Part shown: positions 41,259 through 52,215 of the stretch, piece by piece
Position numbering within the stretch: the stretch's first letter is position 1
Layout: every line of letters starts with the position of its first letter
Source: Oncomelania hupensis
Taxonomy: Eukaryota > Mollusca > Gastropoda > Littorinimorpha > Pomatiopsidae
Direction of reading: 5' to 3'
Assembly: GCA_036898135.1 (NCBI GenBank)
Contig: CM072522.1
Location: 4,640,151-4,704,150, forward strand
DNA: 64,000 nt
The notes under the pieces: generated by a model
What the model saw: only the letters and a program-made list of their open reading frames with translations
The model's database searches: none
Told to the model about the DNA's origin: nothing
Program-made: the position numbers and the translations under genes

Positions 41259-42230
41259 TGGGAGAAGGAGCGGTGACCCAAACCCTTCTTTCTGTGTCCA
41301 TCCACACTTGGAACGGACAACATAAACTGGGAAGAGGAGTGAAGGCGCCTTGAGGGTTTGTGGGTAGGGACAATGTCTCTCATGTACTATAGAGGGAGGT
41401 GGGTTCATGCACACACTCGTAGCATATGGAGCTCGAGGACTTTGTGGTCGACTTTCTTCTTGACTGGCAGCCAGTGAACAGGAGTGATGTGGTCTGGTCT
41501 TCTTGCTGCGGGTGACAATCCTGGCGGCCGTGTTCAGAACACACTGGAGACGGTCAAGCTGGACAACGGTTTGCATAATCTATCCTGAATATCACCAAGG
41601 CGACGGCAATGGTCTTGTTTTCCGAGGGCATCTCGCAGTTTACCAAGACAGTGAAGATGGAAGAAGCACCCTCTAACCACGGCACTCGCTTGATCCTCTA
41701 TTGTGAGGTTTGCATCAATCATGATGTCCAGATCTCTGACAGTGGACAAGAAGGGGATAGCTGACTGTCCAAAACTGTTGGAGCTCAGGGATACAGAGTC
41801 TCTTTTGCTCTGAGGTCCACACATGATGGCCTCAGTCTTGTCCTCGTTCAGTTTCTGTGCGTCATCCACACCTTGAGGTCAGAGGAACACAGCTCAAACT
41901 TCTTAGCAGACTCCACTGCAGCGTCATCATCAGGAGGGAAAGAGTCGTAGAGGTCAGAGTCATCACCAAAAAAGCTGCCTCCCTTGCTCGTGTATCTCGA
42001 TGATACGGCCAAATTCAAAGGTATAAAGCGAAAAGAGTACAGGTTCCAAAACGGACCCCTGGGGGACCCCACAGGTCAGTCTTGTAGCTGTGTTCACACT
42101 GACGTACAGAAACATATCCTCTAGATACGACTGGAACCACTGATGGACGCAGCCCTTGAACCCAAACTTCAGATGAAGTCTCCACAGATAGATTTGCTCC
42201 TTGAGATAAATCATGCCAAAATGTCATTTC
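41259..42230 (-). mobile_element. CR1/L2-type LINE fragment
   Basis: The minus strand encodes RT pieces in two or three frames: FKGCVHQWFQSYLEDMF, CGVPQGSVLEPVLFSLYT, then LNEDKTEAIMCGPQSKRDS, FLSTVRDLDIMIDANLTI and the start of the thumb region. The YADD part is damaged (DDSDLYDSFPPDDD). The family is distinct from the RTE-like copies. Confidence 0.75.
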
Positions 42231-42852
42231 AAGTCCCTACATTCAGGTTGTTAGGTTGAAAAAAAAAGCCCTTGTGAAATGGTAATACTACAGGATTGTA
42301 CTGTGTTTGACCCCTCCTGATTATACCTTTTACAGCCAGAGGGAGAAGAAAGAGACAGAAGGAAGAGTGGGATTGGGGTGGCCAAAGGTAACGTGGGGGC
42401 CAATAGTCAAGTGGGGCCCTCTGTAGAAGTCAGTCTTTCAAACAGTTGTTTTCAGTTACACCATTCAGTTACACCAAGACCACACACGTCAAGTGCAGAT
42501 TATGTTCTGATTTTATTCTCCAATACTAAACTAAGAAGTAAATGCATTGTAATAGTGAACACATAACACTCAAAGACATGGACATACACAATGACGATTA
42601 TTATTAATTAAAGTGTGAGATTAGTACTCACACTGCTACACCCTCCACCTTCACTACTCTTAAAAAAAAGGAGGAGGGTCTGGTCCTTGCAGGTTCCTAA
42701 TCCCATGTATACCAAACAACAATTACCCTAGGAAAGTTCAGCGCATATTGGTAGCAAACAAATAAATAAATTAATATTTAAAATTAAAAAAATAATAATT
42801 AAAAAGTAATTTAAAATATTTTTACAAGTTAAAAAAATTAATTAAACAAATT
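42231..42852. other. Unassigned interval
   Basis: No gene recognised. AT-rich runs at 42760-42850 precede the RTE insertion. Confidence 0.4.
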
Positions 42853-44110
42853 AATACTCAACAGACTGAAACCCCAAGCCGAACACATCATAGCTGAAGA
42901 ACAAGCAGCATTCAGGGCAGGGCGAAGTACCACTTAACAGATTTTCAACCTCAGAATAATCTGCGAAAATACTTAAAGCACCAACGACATCTATATCATG
43001 TGTTCGTAGACTTCAAATAGGCGTTTGACCGAGTCTGGCACGCAGCTCTGTGGGCAACTATGACAGTGTACAACATCAGCCCTAAAATTCTTGAAGTCAT
43101 CAAAAGGCTGTATGACAAGGCTACCAGTGCAGTCCTCCACAACAGCGCCATCTGAAACTGGTTCAGAACAACAATCGGTGTGCGTCAGGGATGCCTACTC
43201 TCTCCAACACTCTTCAACAACTTCCTAGAGCGCATGATGTCAGATGTCATTGCAGATCACGAAAACACAGTCAGCATAGGGGGAAGAGCAATCTTCAACC
43301 TTCGTTTTGCGGATGACATTGATGGATTGGCTGGAGAGGAACAAGAACTTGAACAGCTGGTACAGAGTCTTGACACCACCTCCAGAGTCTATGGAATGGA
43401 AATAAGTGCAGAGAAGACCAAAATGATGACCAACAACACCAATGGCATCAACACGGACATCAAAGTCCAAATCCAATCCCTCAACACAGTTCATAGCTTT
43501 AAATATTTAGGAGCCATTGTATCAGACAATGGGTCCCCACAGGAAGTCCTCTCCAAGATCGCACAAACAACTGCTGCCCTGGCGAGGTTGAAGCCAATTT
43601 GGAAAGACAGGACCATCAGTCTACATTCCAAGGTAAGACTGTTGCGCTCCCTTGTCATCTCCATCTTCCTATACACTTGCGAAACATGGACCCTCATAGC
43701 AGATCTACAACGAAGAATACAAAGCGTGGAGATGAGTTGCTACAGAAGACGTCTGGGCATTTCCTAAACCCAACATATAACCAACGACGAAGTCCGACAG
43801 ACCACACAAGCCATTGGACAACACGATGACATGCTCACAGTGGTGAAGAAACGGAAACTCCGATGGTATGGCCACGTCACCAGATCCTCAGCTCTTGCAA
43901 AGACCATCCTGCAAGGCACAGTGCAAGGAGGTAGAAGTAGAGGGAGACCGAAAAAGAGGTGGGAGGACAACATTCGAGAATGGACTGGTTTGACTCTGAG
44001 CGAAACCATCAGGGTTGCTGAGGACAGAGAAAGATGGAGTACGTTGGTTAAACGATCATCTGCGGTGCTCCTATGACCTCCGAGTTACGGGATAGGTTAG
44101 AAAGATAGAT
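42853..44110 (+). mobile_element. RTE-like LINE, 5'-truncated, RT to 3' end
   Basis: It starts in the RT (RLKPQAEHIIAEEQAAFRAG, with stops) and has DFK-AFDRVW, VRQGCLLSPTLFN, LRFADDIDGLAGEEQE (catalytic FADD intact), ISAEKTKMMTNNTNG, SFKYLGAIVSDNGSPQE and the C-terminal RWYGHVTRSSALAKT to EDRERWSTLVKRS. Open from 43180 to 43767; stops and a frameshift around it make it non-functional. Confidence 0.88.
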
Positions 44111-44142
44111 TGTATTGTATTGATAATGTTTCATTGGAGCAG

Positions 44143-44425
44143 AAAATTTGCTCACAGTGGTGAAGAAACGGAAACTCCGATGGTATGGCCACGTCAACAG
44201 ATCATCAGGTCTTGCAGAGACCATCCTGCCAGGCACAGTGCAAGGAGGTAGAAGAAGAGGAAGACCGAAAAAGAGGTGGGAGGACAACATTCGAGAATGG
44301 ACTGGTTTGACACTGAGTGAAACAATCAGGGTTGATGAGGAAAGGACAGATGGAGTATGTTGGTTAAACGATTATCTGTGGTGTACCTACGACCTCCGAT
44401 TTACGGGATAGGATAGGATAGGAAG
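44143..44425 (+). mobile_element. RTE-like LINE, 3' fragment in tandem
   Basis: It repeats the last 280 bp of the preceding element (LTVVKKRKLRWYGHVNRSSG onward) and ends ACGGGATAGGATAGGATAGG. It lies head-to-tail 33 bp after the preceding copy. Confidence 0.85.
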
Positions 44426-44486
44426 GAATAAAACAAACGTTAAAAATAATTTTAAAAGAAATAAAATAATAATAAAGAAATAATGT

Positions 44487-44489
<3 letters not shown>

Positions 44490-44548
<59 letters not shown>
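44490..44548. repeat. TA microsatellite
   Basis: About 58 bp of TA repeats directly before the palindrome. Confidence 0.95.
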
Positions 44549-44549
<1 letters not shown>

Positions 44550-44624
44550 AACATATTAAGGTCCCCGTATCCACGTCCTCAAAAATCTTTTTGGGGACGT
44601 GGATATGGGGACCTTAACATGTTT
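44549..44624. repeat. Near-perfect 76-bp palindrome
   Basis: Arms of 37 bp (44549-44585 and 44588-44624) differ at three positions, around a 2-base centre; the core reads AAGGTCCCCGTATCCACGTC on the left. It would form a long hairpin in RNA or cruciform DNA. It lies between TA-rich sequences. Confidence 0.85.
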
Positions 44625-44800
44625 TTATATATATTTTTCAAATCAGAAGTTAATAAATTTTTCAAGAATGTTTTAGCATATTTGGCATCTAGGTGGGCAA
44701 ATTAATCTTATTTCCAAATATAAACTTTCTACAAGCAGTAGAAATACAAGTTCCCGAAAAGCTGGTTGGTGACACAGTCCCCATAAACAACCTGATATAA

Positions 44801-44802
<2 letters not shown>

Positions 44803-44845
<43 letters not shown>
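44803..44845. repeat. TA microsatellite, left part
   Basis: About 43 bp of TA repeats, left flank of the mariner MITE. Confidence 0.95.
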
Positions 44846-44848
<3 letters not shown>

Positions 44849-45219
44849 GGTGTTCCAAAAGTCTTGGGCACATTTGAAGTCCCCACATCTCAATAACTAT
44901 GAATGGTAGTAAGATAACAGTTGTGCCATTTTAAAGCTAATTACATTAAGTTTTTTGTAAAGCTGTTCATTTTTTTATTTCTTTTCAGACCCATTAATGG
45001 CGTTCACTCAAACAGAAAATGTAGGGACGCGTTTGGCAAGAATTTGACTATCGGCTTGATGTGTGTCGTGTGACCAATGGTGCTCACATTGAACATCTTT
45101 GAACATTCCATGTAAAACTTGAGATTACAAGCTTTCTGAATTTACCAGATGCGTTTTTATATCCTTTATAGTTTCGGAAATATTCAATGTCAAAATGTGC
45201 CCAAGACTTTTGGAACACC

Positions 45220-45222
<3 letters not shown>
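44846..45222. mobile_element. Tc1/mariner-type MITE in a TA microsatellite
   Basis: A 377-bp element with perfect 30-bp terminal inverted repeats starting CAGGGTGTTCCAAAAGTCTT, flanked by TA. No transposase. It split what was probably one TA tract (44803-44845 and 45223-45300). Confidence 0.9.

Positions 45223-45300
<78 letters not shown>
45223..45300. repeat. TA microsatellite, right part
   Basis: About 78 bp of TA repeats to the right of the MITE. Confidence 0.95.
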
Positions 45301-45305
<5 letters not shown>

Positions 45306-45784
45306 GTTAAATAGTTTACCAAAAAAAAAAAGGTTGCATTATTTAAAATTGCGATATATAATAACAACAATCTATATATACATTTTATCAAACCCCACAA
45401 GCATATTACTATTAATTTATTATTTTAAAAATACTCTTGAATCAAAATAGTTATAAAAACACATCGGTATGCCCCAGGTAAAAAGAACAGTTAAATGTTA
45501 AATAGTTTAAGATAAAAGATTGCATTAAAATAGCGATATAATAACAAGAACCTCTCTCATTTTTCCACTGCAGAAGCATTAAATGAGTGAAATGCAAAAA
45601 GCAATAAAAGTTTCACATGATAAACATACATTTTGCCAAACCCCATAATCATATTATTTTTAATTTATTATTTTAAAATACTCTTAAATCAAAATAGTGA
45701 TATAAAAAACGGGTAAAACAACAACAGTTAAATGTTAAATAGTTTAACACAAAAGGTAGCATTAAAATTGCTTTAATAATAAAA

Positions 45785-45832
<48 letters not shown>

Positions 45833-45970
45833 CACTGCAGAAGCAATACATGAGTAATAATAAGTAAAGCAATAAAAGCATCACATGATAAATACACATG
45901 TTAAATGTTACATAGTTTAGCAAAAAAGATAGCATTAAAATAGCAATATAATAACCAGAATCTCTTTCTC

Positions 45971-46016
<46 letters not shown>

Positions 46017-46018
46017 AC
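45301..46018 (+). repeat. Satellite-like array of four diverged units with CT expansions
   Basis: Units start at 45301, 45491, 45728 and 45901 with TTAA(A)TGTTA(A/C)ATAGTTTA, followed by a GCATTAAAAT-like block, a CT run, a CACTGCAGAAGCA block and an AT-rich block. The CT run is short in unit 2 and expands to about 40-50 bp in units 3 and 4, at the same relative place. Unit 1 has a TA-rich stretch there. Confidence 0.8.
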
Positions 46019-46619
46019 TCAGTGGCGAGGTGTGTTGTACTAAGTTAGTACTCCGTTAGAACATATACTATTTCTTCTTTTCATAGTATGTGTTTAATTG
46101 TTTTTTCTGCCCGCTTTCTCTTTCTTTGTCCCGGTTTTTTACCTTGGTTTTGCGGTCGGACAACTGTAGTTTCAAAATTTAACGCAGAGATCAACCGACC
46201 ATCCACTGGCTTCGGAGGTTTGAGGAAGCGGCAAAGACGCTTTTCGCGGAACTGGGCAGTTTTTGGATACCATAGTTCTTCCGAAATACTGATGTGTTGG
46301 TACTCTCTTGTGAGCTTGAAGTTGCCAATACCAATTATCGCCCGCCTAACCTCCCTATACTGCCCTTTGTTGACCTGCTACAATTTTTGCACCAGATCAG
46401 TTAACGTTTGCGTCTTCCAGTCAGTGGTATGCTTTAGTACACAAACGTAATCATATGTATGTGAAATAGCTCTACAAAATTGGATTTCCAAGCTCTGTCT
46501 CACTGATTTTATTAGTTTGTATTTGTCGTGAGTAATAATGGAGTTGGAGAGGGTTAACCTTAGCAATGACTTGTCGGATTACGTTTTCGGTTAAACTATT
46601 TAAACTATTTAACATTACT
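46019..46619. other. Unassigned region with minus-strand coding-like stretch
   Basis: No family recognised. The minus strand from about 46566 to 46130 reads largely open across two frames (for example YQHISISEELWYPKTAQF and FREKRLCRFLKPPKPVDG), with one stop near 46380. It may be a decayed protein-coding repeat. Confidence 0.3.
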
Positions 46620-46728
46620 GTATATAGGCTTATGTATTACTATCACTTGTACTTATTTACTTTCTGATTTACTTGTATTGATACACGTGCAGAAATAAAA
46701 CTTTGTATAATTTACTTGTGCTGTTGTT

Positions 46729-46762
<34 letters not shown>

Positions 46763-46878
46763 CTTAATTTTTAATTTTTTTAAATTTATATTTTTTAAAT
46801 AGAGTAAACCTTTCTTACAGGCCCCTTTTGTTTGTCTGTATTCGGTGTGTCTGTTTTTATGTATAATAATAATAATAA

Positions 46879-46911
<33 letters not shown>

Positions 46912-47247
46912 ACATTCTTTAAAAAAAAAGGATGTTGTATCTAGTCAATACAAATTACATTTTGGATTCTAGATTCACAAGTCTCTCTCTTTTTTGGAGT
47001 AAACCCTTTTTTACAGGCCCCTTATGTTCGTCTGCATTTGGTGTGTCTGTTTGTTTTTATGTTTGTAGCCAGTGACGTAATCGCAAAAGAATGAGGTATC
47101 TGCTAAATGCACAAGACTCAATTTTATTTAATTTCGGAAAGTCGGTTTCACCCGGTTTCGGTAAATAGAGCTCGGTTTTACCCGGTTTCGGTATTTAGAC
47201 CCGGTTTCACCCGGTTTCGGTATTTCGCAAGACCGGTTTTATTTGGC
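46620..47247 (-). repeat. Dispersed repeat Q, copy 2 (inverted), expanded by microsatellites
   Basis: The reverse complement matches 32217-32554, including the three CCGAAACCGGGT units (47145-47232) and the TTTACAGGCCCCTTATG segment. Relative to copy 1 it has extra CT (46733-46757) and TAA (46862-46910) runs and a second partial TTACAGGCCCCTTTTG copy near 46816. Confidence 0.75.
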
Positions 47248-47399
47248 TGGCAAAGCGAGTATCTACATAGAAAAATAGATGAGGCGTTTCGCTGCCGATC
47301 TATCTACGTAGCAAAGCTAGCATGCTAGCTTTACTTCTCGAGACTGCGCAAGAGGTGCTATTTCTGTCTAACAAGGTGGCGTCCACATCTATCTAACAA

Positions 47400-47607
47400 A
47401 AAAGCGTTTACACGAGAGTGACGATGAGAGCGAGTCTGAAGAAAAGCGGGATAAGGTTGCAAGTAAGCAAAAAGCGCGACATTTCTTACGCGAATACCAT
47501 GAACATTTTCAAGGAATAATCGAATCTTTGAAAGGAGTTCATTATGCTCACTGCAACACGTGCAAACAAAGAGTTCAGCATTGCTCACAGCGGTGCACAC
47601 AGTGACA
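47400..47607 (+). pseudogene. hAT-type BED-like zinc-finger N-terminus fragment
   Basis: The plus strand reads ESESEEKRDKVASKQKARHF, LREYHEHFQGIIESLKG and VHYAHCNTCKQRVQHCSQRC. The aromatic cluster before a CxxC with a following His/Cys resembles the BED-like finger at the start of hAT transposases. No transposase core follows and the frame stops at about 47600. Confidence 0.45.
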
Positions 47608-48144
47608 CTTAGATTAGGTATTACGGATGAAAAGGTAGCAGGTCGTTTTGGCGGTAATTTTTTCGGCGACACCGCCGAAACATAGGTCCACCGCTGAAAG
47701 GGCCAGCCGCCGAAACGCCCAAATTAAATTACCCTCAAAACGTCCACAAGAGGTGAAATGAAGTAGAAAAAAAATGCAATGATCTATATAACAGATAATA
47801 TTTATTTAAAAGATTAATATACATTCACCTCGTGACGACGGAAGCGCATACCTACACAGGGCAACAGATGTCCAATGGTAATAACTGATGACAGCGTCGA
47901 GGTCAGGAGAAGAATTTTGAGAAAATACAGGTGAACGAGACAAAAGGCAGAAAAAAAGAGAAAAGAAATTTAGAATGCATAAAGAACTAAGAGAGTAAGA
48001 CCGGTAAGAGGAACCAAAAATATACCTAATAGGTGTACCCAGTTGTCATAATTAGAGTGGTCTTGAAGGGATAAACTACTGATCAACTTGAGAACACATT
48101 TATTACTATTTAAATGACCCAAGTTTGTACCAACAACTGGCCCG
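47608..48144. other. Unassigned interval with a GGCGG hairpin
   Basis: At 47640-47725 several inverted TTTCGGCGG/CCGCCGAAA segments can fold, typical of a DNA-transposon end. The rest is unassigned. Confidence 0.35.
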
Positions 48145-48212
48145 CTGGTGTCAGTATAAATCGGTCCAGTAGTCACCTATATGCGAAAGTGTCGTGTGAC
48201 TATAATCTACAT
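48145..48212. repeat. Inverted repeat, left arm
   Basis: CTGGTGT...GTCGTGTGACTATAATCTACA, about 70 bp, matched in reverse at 49111-49186 at roughly 80 percent. The pair encloses an inverted RTE endonuclease fragment. Confidence 0.7.
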
Positions 48213-48469
48213 ACAAACAAACAATACAAAAAAACAAACCGAATCAGCAAAGAGTTAAACTGTACATTTTATTTATTTTTTAAAAATCACTCACACCAAC
48301 ATCATAAATAAATAATAACTAACTATGCAATAAGCATTGACTTGTCAACGGTCACTCAACCCGAACCCCTCCTCCCCACCGACCCCTCCCCCCCCCCTAC
48401 TTCTAAAAAAAAAACACCACATGTTCAGAATACTACCGCAAACAGGAAGTAGCAGTTTTTACGTTAGGG
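48213..48469. other. AT-rich interval inside the inverted repeats
   Basis: No gene. It contains a C run at 48390-48398 and an A run at 48406-48415. Confidence 0.4.
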
Positions 48470-48995
48470 ATTCCAGTCACCTTGCACTACGACTATGACC
48501 TTCTTCGGCACTTGGTCAAGGACCACCTGTAGATTTTCATAAAAATCCTCCACTTCGCTGTCGTCATAGTCTGATGTTGGGGCATAGGCCTGGATGATGG
48601 TGATGATGTTGTTGCATCAATTTTTATTTATCAGATTAACATAAGTTGTAACATAAGTTGAGGTAACGTTGAAAGGGGCTGCTCTCAGACAGATGGTAAT
48701 GAGTCTACTGGAGACTGGGTGGCAACCCATGACAGTGGCTAGAATGTTCTTGTGGACCAAGAATCCAACGCCGTGTTCGTGCCTGTCATCTCTACCGCTG
48801 AAATAGAGCTTGTGGCCTTTGTCGGTCGTTGTTTTACCTAGTCCTTTCCAGCACAGTTTGCTGATACCTAGAACGTTCCATCGATAGTGGTCCAGCTCGT
48901 GGCCCAGTTCTTCTTATTTTACTTCCGCAGTTAGGGTCTTGACATTCCAGGTTCCTATGACGATGTTGTTTCTCGTGTGGATCTTGCTAATTTGT
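48470..48995 (-). mobile_element. RTE-like LINE, endonuclease domain (inverted)
   Basis: The minus strand encodes IVIGTWNVKTLTAEVK (APE endonuclease start), YRWNVLGISKLCWKG, GHKLYFSGRDDRHEHGVGF, then QAYAPTSDYDDSEVEDFYEN and PKKVIVVVQGDWN. A short insertion near 48615-48665 interrupts it. The RT of the same family begins on the opposite strand at 49190. Confidence 0.8.
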
Positions 48996-49110
48996 CCATC
49001 AGAATACATTTTATATAATGCAAGAGAAACCCCTTATGCACTTTTGGTTGTAAGTTCGGCATCTTTATACCTCAAAGCAAGATCAATAACAGTTAGGGTG
49101 TAATATGTAA

Positions 49111-49186
49111 CTGTAGATTATAGTCACACGACACCGAAGCGTATAGGCGACTACTGGTCACATTTTTCTCACACCAGGAAATAGAG
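49111..49186. repeat. Inverted repeat, right arm
   Basis: Reverse match to 48145-48212 (TGTAGATTATAGTCACACGA). It ends exactly where the plus-strand RTE copy begins. Confidence 0.7.
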
Positions 49187-49189
49187 AAC

Positions 49190-50896
49190 AGTCTGAACAA
49201 GAATGACAGCAAAAAGACCTACCAAGCGACTGACAAGTGTTAAACAGCCCAAGGTCATGATCCAAAGCAAGTCTGCCTTACGGAATAACAATAAGTCTTG
49301 GATAGATGGACAGAGTACTGCTCTGATCTTTACAACCACACACCAAACGGAGACCCATCAGTTCTAGCATGTCCCCAGAACAGAGAAGAAGAAATCCTCA
49401 CAATTCTCCGAGAAGTTGAGGCAGCAGTTAAATCGCTGAAGAAGGGGAAGTCAAAGGGGGACAACATACCTGCAGAATTGCTTCAAGCAGGAGAAGAAGT
49501 GATGATTGACGCCCTTATTATTATCTGTAATAAGATCTGGCTGAGTGGGGAGTGGCCTACACATTGGACCCAGTCTCTTGTCATCACTCTTCCCAAAAAA
49601 AGGGTAACCTTCAGGAGTGTGAAAATTACCACACCAACAGCTTCATCAAGCATCCCAGCAAGGTCTTCTTGAAAATAACATGTAGTAGGTTGAAACCCCA
49701 AGCTGAACAAATCATAGCTGAAGAACAAGTAGGATTCAGGGCAGGGCGAAGTACCACTGAACAGATTTTTAACCTCAGAATAACCTGCGAGAAATACCTA
49801 CAGCACCAACAACATCATGTGTTTGTAGACTTCAAGAAAGTGTTTGACCGAGTCTGGTATGCAGCTCTGTTGGCAACCATGAGAGTGTACAACATCAGCC
49901 CTAACATTATTGAAGTCATCAAAAGCCTGTATAACGAGGCTACCAGTGCAGTCCTCCACAACATTGCCATCAGGAACTGGTTCAGAACAACAATCGGCGT
50001 GAGTCAAGGATGCCTACTTTCTCCAACACTCTTCAACATCTTCCTAGAGCGCATCATGTCAGATGCCCTTGCAGATCACGAAGGCACAGTCAGCATAGGA
50101 CATTGATGGATTGGCTGGAGAGGAACAAGAACTTGAACAGCCGGTACAAGCTTGACACCACCTCCACTTTAGAATGGAAATAAGTACAGATAAGGCCAAA
50201 ATAATGACTAACAGGACCAATGGCATCAACACGGACATCAAAGGCCAATCCCTCAACACAATGTATAGCTTCAAATATTTAGGAGCCATTGTATCAGACA
50301 ATTGGTTCCGACAGGAAGTCCTCTCCCGGATCTCTCAAACAACTGCTGCCTTGACAAGGTTGAAGCCCATTTGGAAAGACAGGACCATCAGTCTACATTC
50401 CAAGGTAAGGCTGCTGTGCTCCCTTGTCATCTCCATCTTCCTATACTCTTGCAAAACATGGACCCTCACAGCAGACCTACAACGAAGAATACAAAGCATG
50501 GAGATGAGGTGCTACAGAAGACCTGGGCATTTCCTATACCCAGCACATCACCAATGACTAAGTCCAACAGACCATCACACAAGCCATTGGACGATGACAT
50601 GCTCACAGTGGTGAAAAAACTGAAACTGATGGTATGGTGATGTCACCAGAGCATCAGGCCTTGCAAAGACCATTCTGCAAGGCACAGTGCAAGGAGGTAG
50701 AAGAAGAAGGAGACAGAAAGAAATGGGAGGACAACATTTGAGAATGGCAGAAAGAAATGGGACATTTGAGAATGGACTGTCTTGAAGCTGAACAAAGCCA
50801 TGAGGGTTGCTGAGGACAGAATGATGGAGTACGCTGGTTAAACTATCATCTGTGGTGCCCCAGCGACCTTAGAGTTACGGGATAGGATAGGATAGT
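49190..50896 (+). mobile_element. RTE-like LINE, linker-RT-C-terminus
   Basis: It begins in the endonuclease-RT linker (IENSLNKNDSKKTYQAT), then WTEYCSDLYNHTPNGDPSV, RT blocks (GFRAGRSTTEQIFNLRITCE, DFKKVFDRVWYAALLATM, GVSQGCLLSPTLFNIFLERI), and resumes after a deletion that removed the FADD motif (SIG/H at 50100). The C-terminal region and GGATA tail follow. Several frameshifts. The catalytic aspartates are missing, so it is dead. Confidence 0.88.
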
Positions 50897-51365
50897 TTCT
50901 GTGTGAATACTATATAGAAAACCCTGGATTATTTATAGTGCTACAGGAGTGCGCATGCTAATGTCAGAAGAAGTAAAGTTTGTGTGTCATGGATACCCAA
51001 GTGCATGAGAATATGTGACTTTTATACTGAACACTCATAGTATTTATTTACTACACCCCCAGCTTAGTGCGCATGCTCACTAAAGAGGAGGGAATACACG
51101 AACTGTACAAGACTGGCTCTACTGGCGCAGGACAGACAGTCTACACTCGGCTAGTCAATTGTTCTTTTTTTTTTATGTGCACACCCCTTTTTCCCTTTTT
51201 TTTTTTTACATTCTCTTCCTGTGCGTTTGTGTGTGTGAGGAAAAGTAAAAAATTGATGTATTTTGAGAATGGGGAGCTTAGTTCAAGACAAGATTTGTCG
51301 CTTTAAAATGGCATATATTTTAAAAGAAAAGGGTGATTGTGGGTTTAGTGATTGGTGTTAGTTAA
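50897..51365. other. Unassigned interval
   Basis: No gene recognised; a plus frame at 51067-51306 is without motifs. Confidence 0.4.
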
Positions 51366-51950
51366 GAGCTGAAGAACAAGCAGGATTCAGGGCAGGGCAT
51401 AGAACCACTGAACAGATTTTCAACCTCAGAATAATCTGCGAGAAATATCTACAGCACTAACATCATCTATATCATGTGTTTGTAGACTAAGAAAGCTTTT
51501 GACCAAGTCTGGCATGCAGCTCTGTGGGCAACCTTGAGAGTGTACATCAGCCCTAAAATTATTCGTCATCAAAAGCCTGTATGACAAGGCTACCAGTGCA
51601 GTCCCCCACAACAGTGCCAGGAACTTGTTTAGAACAACAATTGGTGTGCTTCAAGGATGCCTACTCTCTCCAACACTCCTAGAGCGCATCATGTCAGATG
51701 CCCTTGCAGATCACGAAGGCACAGTCAGCATAGGGGGTAGAGCAATCTCCAACCTCCATTTTGCAGATGACATTGATGGATTGGCTGGAGAGGAACAATA
51801 ATAGCTGGTACCAAGGCTCGACACCACCACCAGAGCCTATAGGCTGGAAATAAGTGCAGAGAAGACCAAAATGATGACCAGCAACACTAATGGCATCAAC
51901 ATGGGCATCAAAGTCCAAGGCCTTTTCCTCAACACGGTGCATAGCTTCAA
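51366..51950 (+). mobile_element. RTE-like LINE, RT fragment
   Basis: Matches the RT of the other copies from EEQAGFRAG to the YLGAIVSD region but stops at CATAGCTTCAA, where an L2-type element begins. It retains LHFADDIDGLAGEEQ with frameshifts. Confidence 0.85.
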
Positions 51951-52070
51951 TTACCATTATGAAGACCTCGACAGTGACGTGAACAGAATAACGACATTGT
52001 TGGATGACCAGAATTTTTCTCAGCTCATCGACGTTCCCATGCACCGCTGTGGCCATACTATGGACTGGGT

Positions 52071-52215
52071 AATAATAATAATAATAATAATGGATTTTTA
52101 TATAGCGGGTACTCCAGCCTATGACCAGACTCACCACGCTTTATATAGTCATTACATATAAATACATGCACACGATAAAACATCGCTTTTGCTACAATAC
52201 ACCAAAAGACGGAAC
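52071..52215 (-). mobile_element. 3' fragment of another retroposon inserted in the L2-type LINE
   Basis: In reverse it ends CGCTATATAAAAATCCA plus TTA repeats, a retroposon tail related to that of the tRNA-headed SINE at 60564. It splits the L2 endonuclease codons DW and VVRDG. Confidence 0.6.

Noticed and set aside
32555..45300. Long frames encoding Tyr-Ile repeats at 32.5, 44.7 and 45.2 kb
   Set aside because: They are translations of TA microsatellites.
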